Below are positions 24,547 to 34,030 of a DNA stretch of 64,000 nucleotides, one piece after another. Origin of the DNA: Streptomyces endophytica (GTDB lineage: Bacteria; Actinomycetota; Actinomycetes; Streptomycetales; Streptomycetaceae); assembly GCF_026153355.1 (NCBI RefSeq), contig NZ_CP110636.1:6837781-6901780 (forward strand). Reading direction: 5' to 3'. The position numbers were made by a program, and so were the translations under genes. The notes beneath the pieces are model-generated. The model was not told where the DNA came from. It did no database searches and worked only from the letters and a program-made list of their open reading frames with translations. Each line of letters opens with the position of its first letter. Position 1 is the first letter of the stretch.

Positions 24547-25123
24547 CGTCCTCGGCCGCCTGCCGGGGCGGGTGCCGGCGCGCACGGAGGATCTCCGCGC
24601 TGCGCCGGCACCAGTCCCGGTTCTCCCGCTCGAACGCGAGGCCGCGCAGACAGGTCAGGTAGGGGCCGATCCGTTCGCCGTGGCGCAGGAACTCCGCTTC
24701 GTCGCGGTCCCCGCGCATCTGCCGCAACAGGCCGCCGAACAGCTCGATCTTGGCCTCGGCGAACCGCTCGCGCTCCGCGAGCCGGGCGATCAGCACGTCC
24801 GTGTCGAGGTGGTCGGCGGCCTGGACCTTGACCAGCAGGTCGTCGCGGATGAAGGAGGGCTTGGCGGCGTCGTCCGCGAACTGCTCCAGCGCGGCGAGCC
24901 CGCCCGCGGTGACGTGGAACAGCCGCTTGTTCGGCCGGGCGTCCTGGACCACCTCCCGCCCGGCGACCAGCCCTTCCTTCTCCAGCCTGGTCAGCTCGGC
25001 GTACAGCTGCTGGGGCAGCGCGTGCCAGAAGTTCGCCACGCCCAGATCGAAGGCCTTGGCCAGCTGGTAGCCGCTGAGTTCCCCGTCCAGCAGCGCCGCC
25101 AGGACGGCATGTCGGAGCGCCAT
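24503..25123 (-). CDS. PadR-family transcriptional regulator
   Basis: 206 aa from ATG at 25123. The N-terminal winged helix reads MALRHAVLAALLDGELSGYQ, with the recognition and wing segment QQLYAELTRLEKEGLV and RPNKRLFHVTAGG. The C-terminal half is a charged helical dimerisation domain of the Vir subfamily type. Divergent from the NTF2-like gene at 25281 across a 157-bp spacer that contains ATACTCA-type half-sites; it most likely represses that gene and itself. Its tail overlaps rppA convergently. Confidence 0.92.
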   Translation of the reverse strand: MALRHAVLAALLDGELSGYQLAKAFDLGVANFWHALPQQLYAELTRLEKEGLVAGREVVQDARPNKRLFHVTAGGLAALEQFADDAAKPSFIRDDLLVKVQAADHLDTDVLIARLAERERFAEAKIELFGGLLRQMRGDRDEAEFLRHGERIGPYLTCLRGLAFERENRDWCRRSAEILRARRHPPRQAAEDATSPSSSSPARSRP

Positions 25124-25185
25124 GCGCCGCCTCCTCTCCTTCGCCCTCTGCCCGGTCACCCTCTTCCGGACCGCTCCCGGGCATG

Positions 25186-25221
25186 ATACTCAAGAAAGTG
25201 AGTAGTCAGATTATTGAGTAT
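25186..25221. promoter_or_regulatory. PadR operator with three TACTCA/TGAGTA half-sites
   Basis: ATACTCAA at 25186-25193 and TTGAGTAT at 25214-25221 are exact reverse complements; between them TACTCA-N6-TGAGTA (25187-25204) forms a second perfect inverted repeat. PadR regulators usually bind such ATAC/GTAT-type repeats next to their own gene. The site is AT-rich in a GC-rich background and probably overlaps the promoters. Confidence 0.7.
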
Positions 25222-25280
25222 GAGGACGATCGAGGGCCATGAGGACGCCCGTCCCGTGGCCCGCGAGCGAGGAGACCCCT

Positions 25281-25706
25281 GTGACCACCGCAGACCGCTT
25301 CCGTGCCGCCGTCGAGAACCGCGATCTTCCCGCCCTGGAGGATTTGTTCAGCGACGACATCCGCTTCTACAGCCCGGTGAAGTTCTCCCCCTTCGAGGGC
25401 AAGCCGATGGTCATGGGGCTCTTCGGGGTGCTGCTGCGCACGTTCGAGGACTTCCGCTACGTCGGCGGCTTCCGCGGCGAGGCCGAGACCACCGCCGACG
25501 GCACCCAGGCCGCCGCGGACGTGCTGCTCTTCCGCGCCACCGTCAACGGCCGGCAGATCCACGGCATCGACCTGCTGCACCTCGACGACGCCACCGGCCG
25601 GATCAAGGAGTTCACCGTGATGGTCCGGCCCCGGTCCGCCGTGGACGCCCTCAGCGAGGCGGTGTACGCCGGCCTGGTCGCGGACGGCCTGGTTCCGGCG
25701 GCGTGA
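25281..25706 (+). CDS. NTF2-like / SnoaL-like domain protein
   Basis: 141 aa from GTG at 25281 with GAGGAGA upstream. It has the cone-shaped NTF2/SnoaL profile: helix ADRFRAAVENRDLPALEDLF, then DDIRFYSPV, beta strands and a closing ITRIKEFTVMVRP-like strand. The family includes polyketide cyclases, isomerases and many ligand-binding proteins; no catalytic residue can be assigned here. Divergence from a PadR regulator suggests induction by a small phenolic or xenobiotic ligand. Confidence 0.75.
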   Translation: MTTADRFRAAVENRDLPALEDLFSDDIRFYSPVKFSPFEGKPMVMGLFGVLLRTFEDFRYVGGFRGEAETTADGTQAAADVLLFRATVNGRQIHGIDLLHLDDATGRIKEFTVMVRPRSAVDALSEAVYAGLVADGLVPAA

Positions 25707-25720
25707 CGCCGAGAGCATGC

Positions 25721-25757
25721 CGAAGCCCCGGCTCCCGCCACGGGAACCGGGGCTTCG
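25721..25757. terminator. Bidirectional hairpin terminator
   Basis: An 11-bp perfect stem (CGAAGCCCCGG / CCGGGGCTTCG) extends inward through TCCCG/CGGGA. It lies between the convergent NTF2-like gene and the protease gene. Confidence 0.8.
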
Positions 25758-25778
25758 CGCCGTGCCTCGCGCAGGGCG

Positions 25779-27631
25779 TCAGCCGACCCGAGCGGGCACC
25801 AGCACCCGCTCCCGCCCCAGGGCGGTGAGCGTGGTGTCCCCGTTCATGGCGAGCTTGCCGCCCGGCCAGAGGGCGATCAGATCGTCCTGACGGGTGCCGC
25901 CGCCGTACGCCCCGGCGGTGACGAGACGGCCGGTGCGCCAGGCGGACTTCGCGGGCCGGAGCCGGTGTTCGCCGTTCAGGCCCTTGGCCGCGACGTCCTC
26001 GTACCCGGTGACCTCGCCGTCCGACCACCGGACGACCAGGTCCTGGTCGCCGGCCGCGGTCCGGAAGTCCCCGGCGGCGAGATCGGCGGCGTGCGTCCAG
26101 GTCGGGTTCCGCTTGGCGAGCTGCTTCTCGGCGTGCAGCCCCTTGCCGTCGACGTTGGTGTAGAGCGTCACCTCGCCGTCGGACCAGCGCACCACCAGAT
26201 CGTCGCGGCGCGTGTTGCCGCCGCCGAACCGGCCGGCGGCGAGCCCGTAGGCGTGCGTCCACGTCCCGTTGGGCCCCTTGAGCTGGATCTCGTTGCGGAG
26301 CTTGTTGGTCTCGTTGACGTCCTTGTAGAGGGTCAGTTTGCCGTTGGCCCAGCGGACGAGCAGATCGTCGGTGGAGTCGCCGGTGAAGTCCCCCGCGGTG
26401 ATGGCCTTGGCCTGCTTCCAGAGCTCGTTCTTCTTGACGAGCGTGATGTCCTCGCCGAAGCCGTACTGCCGGTTGCCGGGGTAGAGGGAGAGCTCGCCGT
26501 CGGACCAGCGCACGATCAGGTCACCGGTGCCGTTCCGCACCGAAGTGGTGTGGAACCGTCCGCCGGTCATGGCCGTGGCGTGCTGCCAGGTGGAGCCGTC
26601 GCCCAGCGGACCGGCGCTGTCCGGCACCGCGTCGCCGACCGCCTGGCGGTAGAGCCGGAAGACATCGCCGTCGAACTGCGACGAGTAGGAGACGTCGGCG
26701 GTGGGCCCACCGGTCTTGTAGCCGCCGATGGCGCCCACCAGGTCGCCCCGGCTCCCGTCGAAGTGCTCCAGGAACGGCCCGCCGCTGACGCCCGAGCGGT
26801 ACCCGTCGCACTGGATCTGCAGGAACCGGCCCTGGAACGCCGTGGTGTCGTTCACGCAACTCAACGGGGTCTTCTGGCCGCCGGGATAGCCGACGAGGGT
26901 CACGTCCTTGCGCGCCAGCTGCGCCGACGAAACGGAGGTGAGCCGGTTCCCGCCGCCGACCGCGTCCTCCAGCAACTGCCCCTGGGAGTTGGGCCCGACC
27001 CGCACGATCGCGAAGTCCACGTCGTCGCTGGGCGACGACGTCAGATACCGCCCGTCGATCCAGACCTTCCCCACCTGCACCGGAAACAGCCCGTACGGCG
27101 TCTCCCCGGCCTCCCCCGCCTGCGAGGCCCCGGCGCGATAGCCCGGCACGAACGCGGCGTCGCGGTACGGCTTGTCGCCCGTGAGGCAGTGCGCGGCGGT
27201 CAGCACCAGGCTCTTGGTCGGCGACGCCACGGCGCTGGCGCTGCAGAACTGGTTGGGCGTCGCCGACCCGTCCGCACTGCGGATCAGGAACACCCCGACG
27301 GTGGCCACGCCCGCGTCGGCCCGATGGGTCGGCACCATCGAACGCCGCCCCGCACCCGGGGCACCCGCCGCTTCCCGGCCCTTCCCGCCGTCCTGCACCG
27401 CATCCATCGGCACGGCGGCGCGGATCCGCTCCGGCGTCCAGTACTGCTCGGTCGCGCGCGCATCGCGGATCGCCTCCGCCGTCACGGGCGGCGGGCTCGG
27501 CGCGGCGTCGGTGGCAGCCGCGGGGGAACGGGCTGGCTCTCCGTGTCCCGGGCGCCGAGCGCCGGCACGGCGATGGCGAGGGACACACAAGCTCCGAGCG
27601 CGGCGGCCCGCGCCCACGGTATTCGTTTCAT
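25779..27631 (-). CDS. Secreted trypsin-like serine protease with FG-GAP/VCBS-type repeats (apparent frameshift in signal region)
   Basis: An ATG at 27631 begins a convincing signal peptide (MKRIPWARAAALGACVSLAI, then AVPALGA), but that frame stops soon after. The mature protein is in the -1 frame from about 27540 on. One extra C opposite the G run 27522-27526 joins the two into about 617 aa. Triad landmarks are LVLTAAHCL (His), DDVDFAIVRV (Asp) and GVSGGP (Ser). The C-terminal 250 residues hold five repeats of the DDLVVRWSDGEVTLY type, a beta-propeller common in Streptomyces secreted proteins. As read, an unshifted product would lack the export signal. Confidence 0.8.
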
Positions 27632-27894
27632 GGACCTGTCTAGGGACGGACGACCTCGGTCGTGGAGTCAACTGGCGGCTCCGGGCGCACGAAAGAAGCG
27701 CCGCCGGGCCGGCGCCCGCATGATCTCATCCCCACGAGCACCCAGGCGAACGAATGACCGATCCAACCACTCGCCCCCCTTGGGCCGAGAGTGCAAAACA
27801 CGCCACACCCGACGGACAGAACCACTAAGCTACCGTTCAGTAGCACTCAACTTCAGACTCGTGCAGCCCGTCTGCCCAGGCCCTGAGGAGCCCC
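27632..27894. promoter_or_regulatory. Divergent promoter region, protease / Fe-S oxidoreductase
   Basis: 263 bp with no gene. At 27830-27845 GCTAC and GTAGC flank CGTTCA, forming an inverted repeat about 50 bp before the Fe-S gene, possibly a TetR-type operator. It is more AT-rich than its surroundings. Confidence 0.4.
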
Positions 27895-30147
27895 ATGCAA
27901 CTCGCCGCGATCCTCGTGTCGTTGGTCCTCACAGCGGTCGGTGTTGCGCTCATCGGCCGCGCCGTCGCCCACCTCGTACGGTTCGTCAGACTCGGCGCAC
28001 CCGTCCCTGCGGGCAGCCGCACCGGCGCCCCCAAGCAGCGCAGCCTCACGCTGGCCAAGGAGTTCGTCGGCCACACCCGGATGAACCGCTGGGGCATCGT
28101 CGGCGTCGCGCACTGGTTCGTCGCCGTCGGCTTCCTCACCCTCGGCCTGACGATCGTCACCGCGTACGGCCAGCTCTTCAAGGCCGACTGGATCATCCCC
28201 GCCATCGGCGACTGGCTGCCGTACGAGCTGTACATCGAGTTCATCGCGCTCGGGACGACCGTCGGCATCCTGGTGCTGATCGCGATCCGGCTGCTGAACC
28301 TGCCCTCCCGGGCCGGCCGCAAGTCGCGCTTCGCCGGATCGACCGCCTGGCAGGCGTACTTCGTCGAGTACGTCATCCTCGTCATCGGCATCTGCATCCT
28401 CGTCCTGCGCGGACTCGATGGCGTCCTGCACCACGTCGAGGGCTACGAGGCGGGCTACTGGGTGTCGTACCCCCTGGTCGCCGCCTTCAAGGGCCTCAGC
28501 GTCCCGACCCTGCAGAACCTGGTCTACCTCTTCGCGATGATCAAGCTCGGGGTGACCATGACCTGGGCGATCACCATCGGCCTCAACACCGATATGGGTG
28601 TGGCCTGGCACCGCTTCCTGGCGTTCCCCAACATCTGGTTCAAGCGCGAGGCCGACGGCGACGTCGCCCTGGGCGCGCTGCAGCCGATGACCTCGGCGGG
28701 CAAGCCGATCGACTTCGAGGACCCGGGCGAGGACGACCAGTTCGGCGTCTCCCAGATCGAGCACTTCTCCTGGAAGGGCCTGCTGGACTTCTCCACCTGC
28801 ACCGAGTGCGGCCGCTGCCAGTCCCAGTGCCCCGCCTGGAACACCGGCAAGCCGCTCTCCCCCAAGCTGCTGATCATGGCCCTGCGCGACCACGCACACG
28901 CCAAGGCGCCCTACCTCCTCGCCGGCGGCGGCAAGACGATGGAGGGCGAGGAGAAGGCCACCGAGGAGCAGCTCGCCGACGTCCCCGCCAGCGCCCTCGC
29001 CGAGGCCGAGCGCCCCCTGATCGGCACCCTCGAAGCTGCATCCGACGGCGGCTTCGCCGCGGGCGGCGTCATCGACCCGGACGTGCTGTGGTCCTGCACC
29101 ACCTGCGGCGCCTGCGTCGAACAGTGCCCCGTCGACATCGAGCACATCGACCACATCGTCGACATGCGCCGCTACCAGGTCATGATCGAATCCAGCTTCC
29201 CCAGTGAAGCCGGCACCATGCTCAAGAACCTGGAGAAGAAGGGCAACCCCTGGGGCCTGGCCAAGAAGCAGCGCCTGGAATGGACCAAGGACGTCGACTT
29301 CCCCGTCCCCGTCGTCGGCAAGGACGTCGACGACCTCACCGAAGTCGACTACCTCTACTGGGTCGGCTGCGCCGGCGCCCTCGAAGACCGCGCCAAGAAG
29401 ACCACCAAGGCCTTCGCCGAACTCCTCCACATCGCCGGCGTCAGCTTCGCCATCATGGGCGGCGACGAGAAGTGCACCGGCGACTCCCCCCGCCGCCTGG
29501 GCAACGAATTCCTCTTCCAGCAACTCGGCGCGGAGAACGTCGCCACCCTCAACGCCGCCTTCGGCGAGGACGACGAAGACGAATCCACCAAGAAGCCCAA
29601 GGCCGCCAAGAAGATCGTCGCGACCTGCCCGCACTGCTTCAACACCATCGCCAACGAATACCCGCAGCTCGGCGGCCACTACGAGGTCATCCACCACACC
29701 CAGCTGCTCCAGCACCTCATCGACGAGGGCAAACTCATCCCCGTCACCCCCGTCGAAGGCCTGATCACCTACCACGACCCCTGCTACCTGGGCCGCCACA
29801 ACAAGGTCTACACACCCCCGCGCGAAATCATCGCCAAGGTGCCAGGCCTGCGGAACGAGGAGATGCACCGCCACAAGGAACGCGGCTTCTGCTGCGGCGC
29901 CGGCGGCGCACGCATGTGGATGGAAGAGCGCATCGGCAAGCGCATCAACAACGAACGCGTCGACGAAGCCCTCTCCCTCAACCCCGACATCGTCTCCACC
30001 GCCTGCCCCTTCTGCCTCGTCATGCTCACCGACTCCGTCAACGGCAAGAAGGCTGCATCCGACAGCGGCTCCGCCGCGGGCGGCAAGGCGAAGGAATCCA
30101 TCCAGGTCGTCGACGTCGCCCAACTGCTCCTCGACGCCGTCAAGTAG
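27895..30147 (+). CDS. Membrane-anchored heterodisulfide-reductase-like Fe-S oxidoreductase
   Basis: 750 aa. Residues about 1-230 hold five to six membrane segments of the nitrate-reductase-gamma type. Two ferredoxin clusters follow: CTECGRCQSQCPAW near 301 and CTTCGACVEQCPVD near 401. Two cysteine-rich CCG domains follow: VGCAGALEDRAKK with CTGDSPRRLG near 490, and DPCYLGRHNKVY with FCCGAGG near 640-665. The pattern matches HdrD/GlpC-type proteins that pass electrons between the membrane quinone pool and a flavin partner. It is widespread and apparently core in Streptomyces. The 3' third shows very high C-ending codon use. Confidence 0.9.
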   Translation: MQLAAILVSLVLTAVGVALIGRAVAHLVRFVRLGAPVPAGSRTGAPKQRSLTLAKEFVGHTRMNRWGIVGVAHWFVAVGFLTLGLTIVTAYGQLFKADWIIPAIGDWLPYELYIEFIALGTTVGILVLIAIRLLNLPSRAGRKSRFAGSTAWQAYFVEYVILVIGICILVLRGLDGVLHHVEGYEAGYWVSYPLVAAFKGLSVPTLQNLVYLFAMIKLGVTMTWAITIGLNTDMGVAWHRFLAFPNIWFKREADGDVALGALQPMTSAGKPIDFEDPGEDDQFGVSQIEHFSWKGLLDFSTCTECGRCQSQCPAWNTGKPLSPKLLIMALRDHAHAKAPYLLAGGGKTMEGEEKATEEQLADVPASALAEAERPLIGTLEAASDGGFAAGGVIDPDVLWSCTTCGACVEQCPVDIEHIDHIVDMRRYQVMIESSFPSEAGTMLKNLEKKGNPWGLAKKQRLEWTKDVDFPVPVVGKDVDDLTEVDYLYWVGCAGALEDRAKKTTKAFAELLHIAGVSFAIMGGDEKCTGDSPRRLGNEFLFQQLGAENVATLNAAFGEDDEDESTKKPKAAKKIVATCPHCFNTIANEYPQLGGHYEVIHHTQLLQHLIDEGKLIPVTPVEGLITYHDPCYLGRHNKVYTPPREIIAKVPGLRNEEMHRHKERGFCCGAGGARMWMEERIGKRINNERVDEALSLNPDIVSTACPFCLVMLTDSVNGKKAASDSGSAAGGKAKESIQVVDVAQLLLDAVK

Positions 30148-30168
30148 CCCCGTACGTACGCGGTCGGC

Positions 30169-30192
30169 CCTCCCCCTCCCATGAGGGGGAGG
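30169..30192. terminator. Hairpin terminator after the Fe-S oxidoreductase
   Basis: Stem CCTCCCCCTC / GAGGGGGAGG with a CCAT loop, 22 bp after the stop codon and followed by AAAAA. Confidence 0.65.
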
Positions 30193-30235
30193 AAAAAGCC
30201 CGGTGGGGGCGGACGCGACCGCCTACGCTCGCGCA

Positions 30236-30745
30236 GTGGAGCGACGACGCCCGCCCCCTCGGACCGATCCTGCGAGGTCAGCCATCATCACCATCCGCCG
30301 CGCCGAGCAAGGTGACGCAGCCGCGATAGCCGCCGTTCATCAGGCATCCCGGGCGGCCACCATGCCGTATCTGCCGCCGCAGCGCCGTTCGCACGGCGAA
30401 GTCACCTACTGGATCCGCGAGATCGTGCTGCCGGAGAGCCACACCCTCGTCGCCGTCCAGGGCGAGGAGATCCTCGGGTACGCCGCGGTGCGCGGCGAGC
30501 TGCTCGATCAGCTCTATCTGCGGCCGGACGTCCGGCGGACCGGCATCGGCAGCCGGTTGCTCGGTGCGGCGCGGGAGCACTCCCCGGACGGGCTGACCCT
30601 GCACGTCTTCCAACTCAACGTGGCGGCCCGGGCGTTCTACGCGCACCACGGGTTCCGGGTCGTGGGCACCGACGACGGCAGCGGCAACATGGAGAACCTG
30701 CCGGCCCTCACCCTCCGCTGGACACCGGAGCCCGCCGCCCGGTGA
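30236..30745 (+). CDS. GNAT-family N-acetyltransferase
   Basis: About 170 aa from GTG at 30236; a start at 30203 is possible. The acetyl-CoA-binding motif A reads LYLRPDVRRTGIGSRLLGAA (R-x2-G-x-G/A), preceded by ILGYAAV and followed by FQLNVAARAFYAHHGFRVVG (motif B). It transfers acetyl from acetyl-CoA to an unknown amine. The GTG has no clear ribosome-binding site, and TACGCT a few bases upstream could be a -10 box, so the mRNA may be leaderless. Confidence 0.85.
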   Translation: MERRRPPPRTDPARSAIITIRRAEQGDAAAIAAVHQASRAATMPYLPPQRRSHGEVTYWIREIVLPESHTLVAVQGEEILGYAAVRGELLDQLYLRPDVRRTGIGSRLLGAAREHSPDGLTLHVFQLNVAARAFYAHHGFRVVGTDDGSGNMENLPALTLRWTPEPAAR

Positions 30746-30896
30746 GGGGCAGGTACCGAGCGGGACCGTCGTGGACCGGGGCACTATTGCCCCTATGGGT
30801 GGTTTAGGGCGGTTTTTCTGGCTCAGGCGGGGAGTGTGGTCTTCCATGGCGGCGTGAAGGCACGTGAAAGAGGCACCGCCAGGGAGGAGCCGCACC

Positions 30897-32225
30897 GTGC
30901 ACGAACTCGTCGCCGCCCTGCTCGATCCGGACGTCACGGCCCGGGAGCTCGCCGCGCTGCCCCTGCCACGGACGTACCGGGCGGTGACCGTGCACCGCGC
31001 GGACGCCGCACTGTTCACCGGGGTGCCGCACGAAGAGCGCGACCCGCGTGCCTCGCTGCACCTCGACGAGGTGCCGGTCCCCGAGCCGGGGCACGCCGAG
31101 GTGCTGGTCGCGGTGATGGCCTCGTCGGTCAACCACCACACCATCGCGTCCGCGCTGTTCGAGCCGGAGCCGACCTTCCGCTCCCTGGCGGAGTACGCCC
31201 GCAGGTCACCGGCCGGGCGGCGGCACGACCTGCCGTACCACGTCCTGGGGTCGGACCTCTCCGGCGTGGTCCTGCGCACCGGACCCGGCGTCAGCCACTG
31301 TCGGCCCGGTGACGAGGTCGTCGCGCACTGCCTCGTGGTGGAGCTGGACGGCCAGGACGACGCGATACGCGTGCCGGCGCAGCGCGTCTGGGGATACGAG
31401 ACCAACTTCGGCGGACTGGCGGAACTCGCGCTGGTCAAGGCCACCCAGCTGATGCCCAAGCCGCCGCATCTGACGTGGGAGGAGGCCGCCTGCTGCGGGC
31501 TGGTCAACTCCACCGCGTACCGGCAGCTCGTCTCCCACAACGGTGCGGCCATGAAGCAGGGGGACACCGTTCTGATCTGGGGCGCGGCGGGCGGGCTGGG
31601 TTCGTTCGCCACGCAGTACGCGCTGGCCGGCGGGGCCACGCCGGTGTGTGTGGTCTCATCGCCGGAGAAGGCCGCGCTGTGCCACGGGATGGGCGCGGAC
31701 CTGGTCATCGACCGCTCGGCCGAGGACTACCAGTTCTGGAAGGCCCCGGAGACCCCCGACCCGGGTGAGTGGCGGCGCTTCGCCCGGCATGTGCGGGACC
31801 TCACCGGTGGGGAGGATCCGGACATCGTCTTCGAGCATCCGGGGCGGGACACCTTCGCCGCCTCGGTGTACGCGGCCCGGCGCGGCGGCACCGTGGTCAC
31901 CTGTGCCTCCACCACGGGCCCCGGGCAGCTCTACGACAACCGCTCACTGTGGACCGGGCTCAAGCGGATCCTCGGTACGCACTTCGCCAGCTACCGGGAG
32001 GCGTGGGAGGCCAACCGCCTGGTTTTCAAGGGCCGCATCCATCCGCCGCTGTCCGTCACCCACCCCCTGGAGGCCACCACCGATGCCGTGGCCGCCGTAC
32101 GGGCGGGCCACCACCGCGGGAAGGTAGGCATCCGCTGCCTCGCGCCGCGGGACGGTCTGGGCGTACGCGACCCGGAGCTCCGCGAGGACCTGCTGCCGTG
32201 GCTCACCCTCTTCCGGGACGGTTGA
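30897..32225 (+). CDS. ccr: Crotonyl-CoA carboxylase/reductase family enzyme
   Basis: 442 aa from GTG at 30897, chosen for GGGAGGAG 8 nt upstream. It is a medium-chain reductase closely following the Ccr pattern: ALPLPRTYRAVTVH, VMASSVNHHT, GSDLSGVVLRTGPGV, WGYETNFGGLAELALVK, GLVNSTAYRQLVS, LIWGAAGGLGSFATQYALAG (NADPH loop), IVFEHPGRDTF and a C-terminal GLGVRDPELRE. The family reductively carboxylates crotonyl-CoA to ethylmalonyl-CoA. Some conserved positions differ from textbook Ccr (VNHHT, CCGLVN), so a related enoyl-CoA substrate is possible. No PKS in the window would use the product. Confidence 0.88.
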   Translation: MHELVAALLDPDVTARELAALPLPRTYRAVTVHRADAALFTGVPHEERDPRASLHLDEVPVPEPGHAEVLVAVMASSVNHHTIASALFEPEPTFRSLAEYARRSPAGRRHDLPYHVLGSDLSGVVLRTGPGVSHCRPGDEVVAHCLVVELDGQDDAIRVPAQRVWGYETNFGGLAELALVKATQLMPKPPHLTWEEAACCGLVNSTAYRQLVSHNGAAMKQGDTVLIWGAAGGLGSFATQYALAGGATPVCVVSSPEKAALCHGMGADLVIDRSAEDYQFWKAPETPDPGEWRRFARHVRDLTGGEDPDIVFEHPGRDTFAASVYAARRGGTVVTCASTTGPGQLYDNRSLWTGLKRILGTHFASYREAWEANRLVFKGRIHPPLSVTHPLEATTDAVAAVRAGHHRGKVGIRCLAPRDGLGVRDPELREDLLPWLTLFRDG

Positions 32226-32239
32226 GCCCCGGAAGAGGG
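32206..32239. terminator. Hairpin terminator between ccr and ridA
   Basis: A perfect 12-bp stem (CCCTCTTCCGGG / CCCGGAAGAGGG) straddles the ccr stop and faces the convergent ridA gene, so it can end both transcripts. Confidence 0.8.
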
Positions 32240-32254
32240 CGCACGGCGCGAGCG

Positions 32255-32725
32255 TCAGGCGTCGATGCGCACCACGGCCTCGATCTCGACCGCGATGCCG
32301 AAGGGGAGGGCCATCATGCCGACGGCGGAGCGGGCGTGCGAGCCGCGCTCGGAGCCGAAGACGTCGGTGAGGAGGTCGGAGGCGCCCTCCGCGACCACGT
32401 GCTGTTCCTGGAAATCGGGGGCGGACTGCACCATCACGAGCAGTTTGACGAATTCCCGTATCCGGTCCAGATCACCGAGTTCGGCGTTGAGCGCGGAGAG
32501 GATGTTCAACGTGACGAGCCGGGCGGCTTCCTTGCCCTCGTCGATGGTGAAATCCGCGCCCAGGCGTCCCCGGTATTTCACCGAGCCGTCCGGATTCAGC
32601 GGGCCGTGCCCGGAGACGAAGACGAGATCACCGACCGTCTTCGTCGGCACGTAATTCGCCAGCTTCGGCAGCAGCGGCGGCAGCGTCAGTCCGAGTTCTT
32701 CCAGCCGGCGGGATACCTGACCCAT
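32255..32725 (-). CDS. RidA/YjgF-family protein
   Basis: 156 aa with the RidA fold landmarks: DLVFVSGHGPLNPDG, AARLVTLNILSALN, a VKLLVMVQSAPDF strand and a C-terminal SAVGMMALPFGIAVEIEAVV. It has the long subfamily insertion common in actinobacteria. RidA proteins deaminate reactive imine/enamine intermediates; the usual catalytic Arg of archetypal RidA is not obvious near the C-terminus, so this may be an Rid2-Rid7-type member. It follows the MFS pump by 42 bp and is probably co-transcribed. Confidence 0.88.
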   Translation of the reverse strand: MGQVSRRLEELGLTLPPLLPKLANYVPTKTVGDLVFVSGHGPLNPDGSVKYRGRLGADFTIDEGKEAARLVTLNILSALNAELGDLDRIREFVKLLVMVQSAPDFQEQHVVAEGASDLLTDVFGSERGSHARSAVGMMALPFGIAVEIEAVVRIDA

Positions 32726-32767
32726 TGCTTCTTTCCCCTCAATTGTGCGTACGTGAATACGTGGTGG

Positions 32768-34030
32768 TCATTCGTCGGTCGGTGTGGCGGAGGCCACCGG
32801 CGCGGCGGGCGGGGCCGCCTGCGGTGCCTCGGGTTCGGTGGCGGAACGGGCCGTGACGGCCCGCAGGCAGTGGAATGCGGTCAGTCCGGTCAGCGCGAGG
32901 ACCGCGACCAGGATCGCGAACGACCTGATGTCCGGCGGGATCTTGCTGACGACCAGGGACGCGAAGCTGCCGCCGGCCATCTGGACCGCCCCCAGCAGCC
33001 CGGAGGCGGCGCCGGCCATGGCGGGGAAGGAGGTCACCCCGCCCGCCACGGACATCGGGAAGAGGAAGCCGTTGCCGATGGTCACGGCCGTCATCAGCAC
33101 GAGCAGCGGCCAGGGGGTCTGCGGATCGGTCAGCCCCACCGCCAGCAGCACCAGGGCGCCGCTGGAGAAGATCAGGTGGCCCCGGACGAGCAGCCGGTCG
33201 ATGGAGTGGCGCTGGACCAGGCGGCGCGAGACGAGGTTGCCGGTGATGTACGCGGCGGCGATGCTGATGTAGCAGTAGCCGTTGATCTCGGTGCTCATGC
33301 CCAGGCGCTGGAAGATCACCGGTGAGGCGACCAGATAGCCGGTGTAAACGGCGTACCCCACACCGAGGTTGAGGCCGTACCCCCAGAATTTGCCGCTCAC
33401 CAGCAGCCGGCGGTAGTTCCCCACCGTCGTGCGCAGCCGCCGTGCGCGGCGTTCCGCGGGCAGCGACTCGGGCACCCTGAGCGCGACGGCGAGCACGGTG
33501 ACCAGGGCGATCAGCGCGGTCAGGAAGAACGGCGCGCGCCAGGAGAGGTAGGTGGTCAGATAGCCGCCCATGAGCGGGGAGATGGCCGGCGAGGCGCCCA
33601 CCACCGGCATGATCGTGGTGAAGACGCGGGCCGCGGTCTGCTGGCCGTAGAGGTCGCCGACGATGGCCCGGGCCAGTACGAGACCGGCGCCCGCGCCGAG
33701 CGCCTGGAGGAGGCGCGCGCCGGCGAAGACCGCGATGTTCGGGGAGAGGGCGCAGCCGAGCGAGGCCACCGCGTAGAGCGTGAAGCCGCCGATGACGAGC
33801 CGCCGCCGGCCGATCGCGTCGGACCAGGGGCCGTAGATGAGCTGGGCGACGAGCAGGCCGACCAGATACGGGCTGAAGGTCGCCTGGACCGCGGAGACGG
33901 AGGTGCCGAGGGCGTGGGCGGTCTGCGCCAGGCCGGGGAGGTTGATGTCGGAGGACATCAGGCCGCCCACGCTCAAGGAGATGAGCACCGCGAGAAGTAA
34001 GGGCGGGACTTTGGCTTCCGTGGTCTGCAT
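32768..34030 (-). CDS. Bcr/CflA-type MFS multidrug efflux transporter
   Basis: 420 aa, about 12 membrane segments. The N-terminus SSDINLPGL replaces the usual D-x-Y-LP of Bcr/CflA. The loop motif GPWSDAIGRRRLVIGGFTLY and the segment ARLLQALGAGAGLVLARAIV with DLYG are characteristic. ATG at 34030. Divergent from phzF across 227 bp and upstream of ridA. Substrate not predictable. Confidence 0.88.
   Translation of the reverse strand: MQTTEAKVPPLLLAVLISLSVGGLMSSDINLPGLAQTAHALGTSVSAVQATFSPYLVGLLVAQLIYGPWSDAIGRRRLVIGGFTLYAVASLGCALSPNIAVFAGARLLQALGAGAGLVLARAIVGDLYGQQTAARVFTTIMPVVGASPAISPLMGGYLTTYLSWRAPFFLTALIALVTVLAVALRVPESLPAERRARRLRTTVGNYRRLLVSGKFWGYGLNLGVGYAVYTGYLVASPVIFQRLGMSTEINGYCYISIAAAYITGNLVSRRLVQRHSIDRLLVRGHLIFSSGALVLLAVGLTDPQTPWPLLVLMTAVTIGNGFLFPMSVAGGVTSFPAMAGAASGLLGAVQMAGGSFASLVVSKIPPDIRSFAILVAVLALTGLTAFHCLRAVTARSATEPEAPQAAPPAAPVASATPTDE

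Noticed and set aside
30897..32225. Polyketide extender-unit supply for a nearby PKS
   Set aside because: The only PKS in the window is type III RppA, which uses malonyl-CoA; no modular PKS is present to use ethylmalonyl-CoA.
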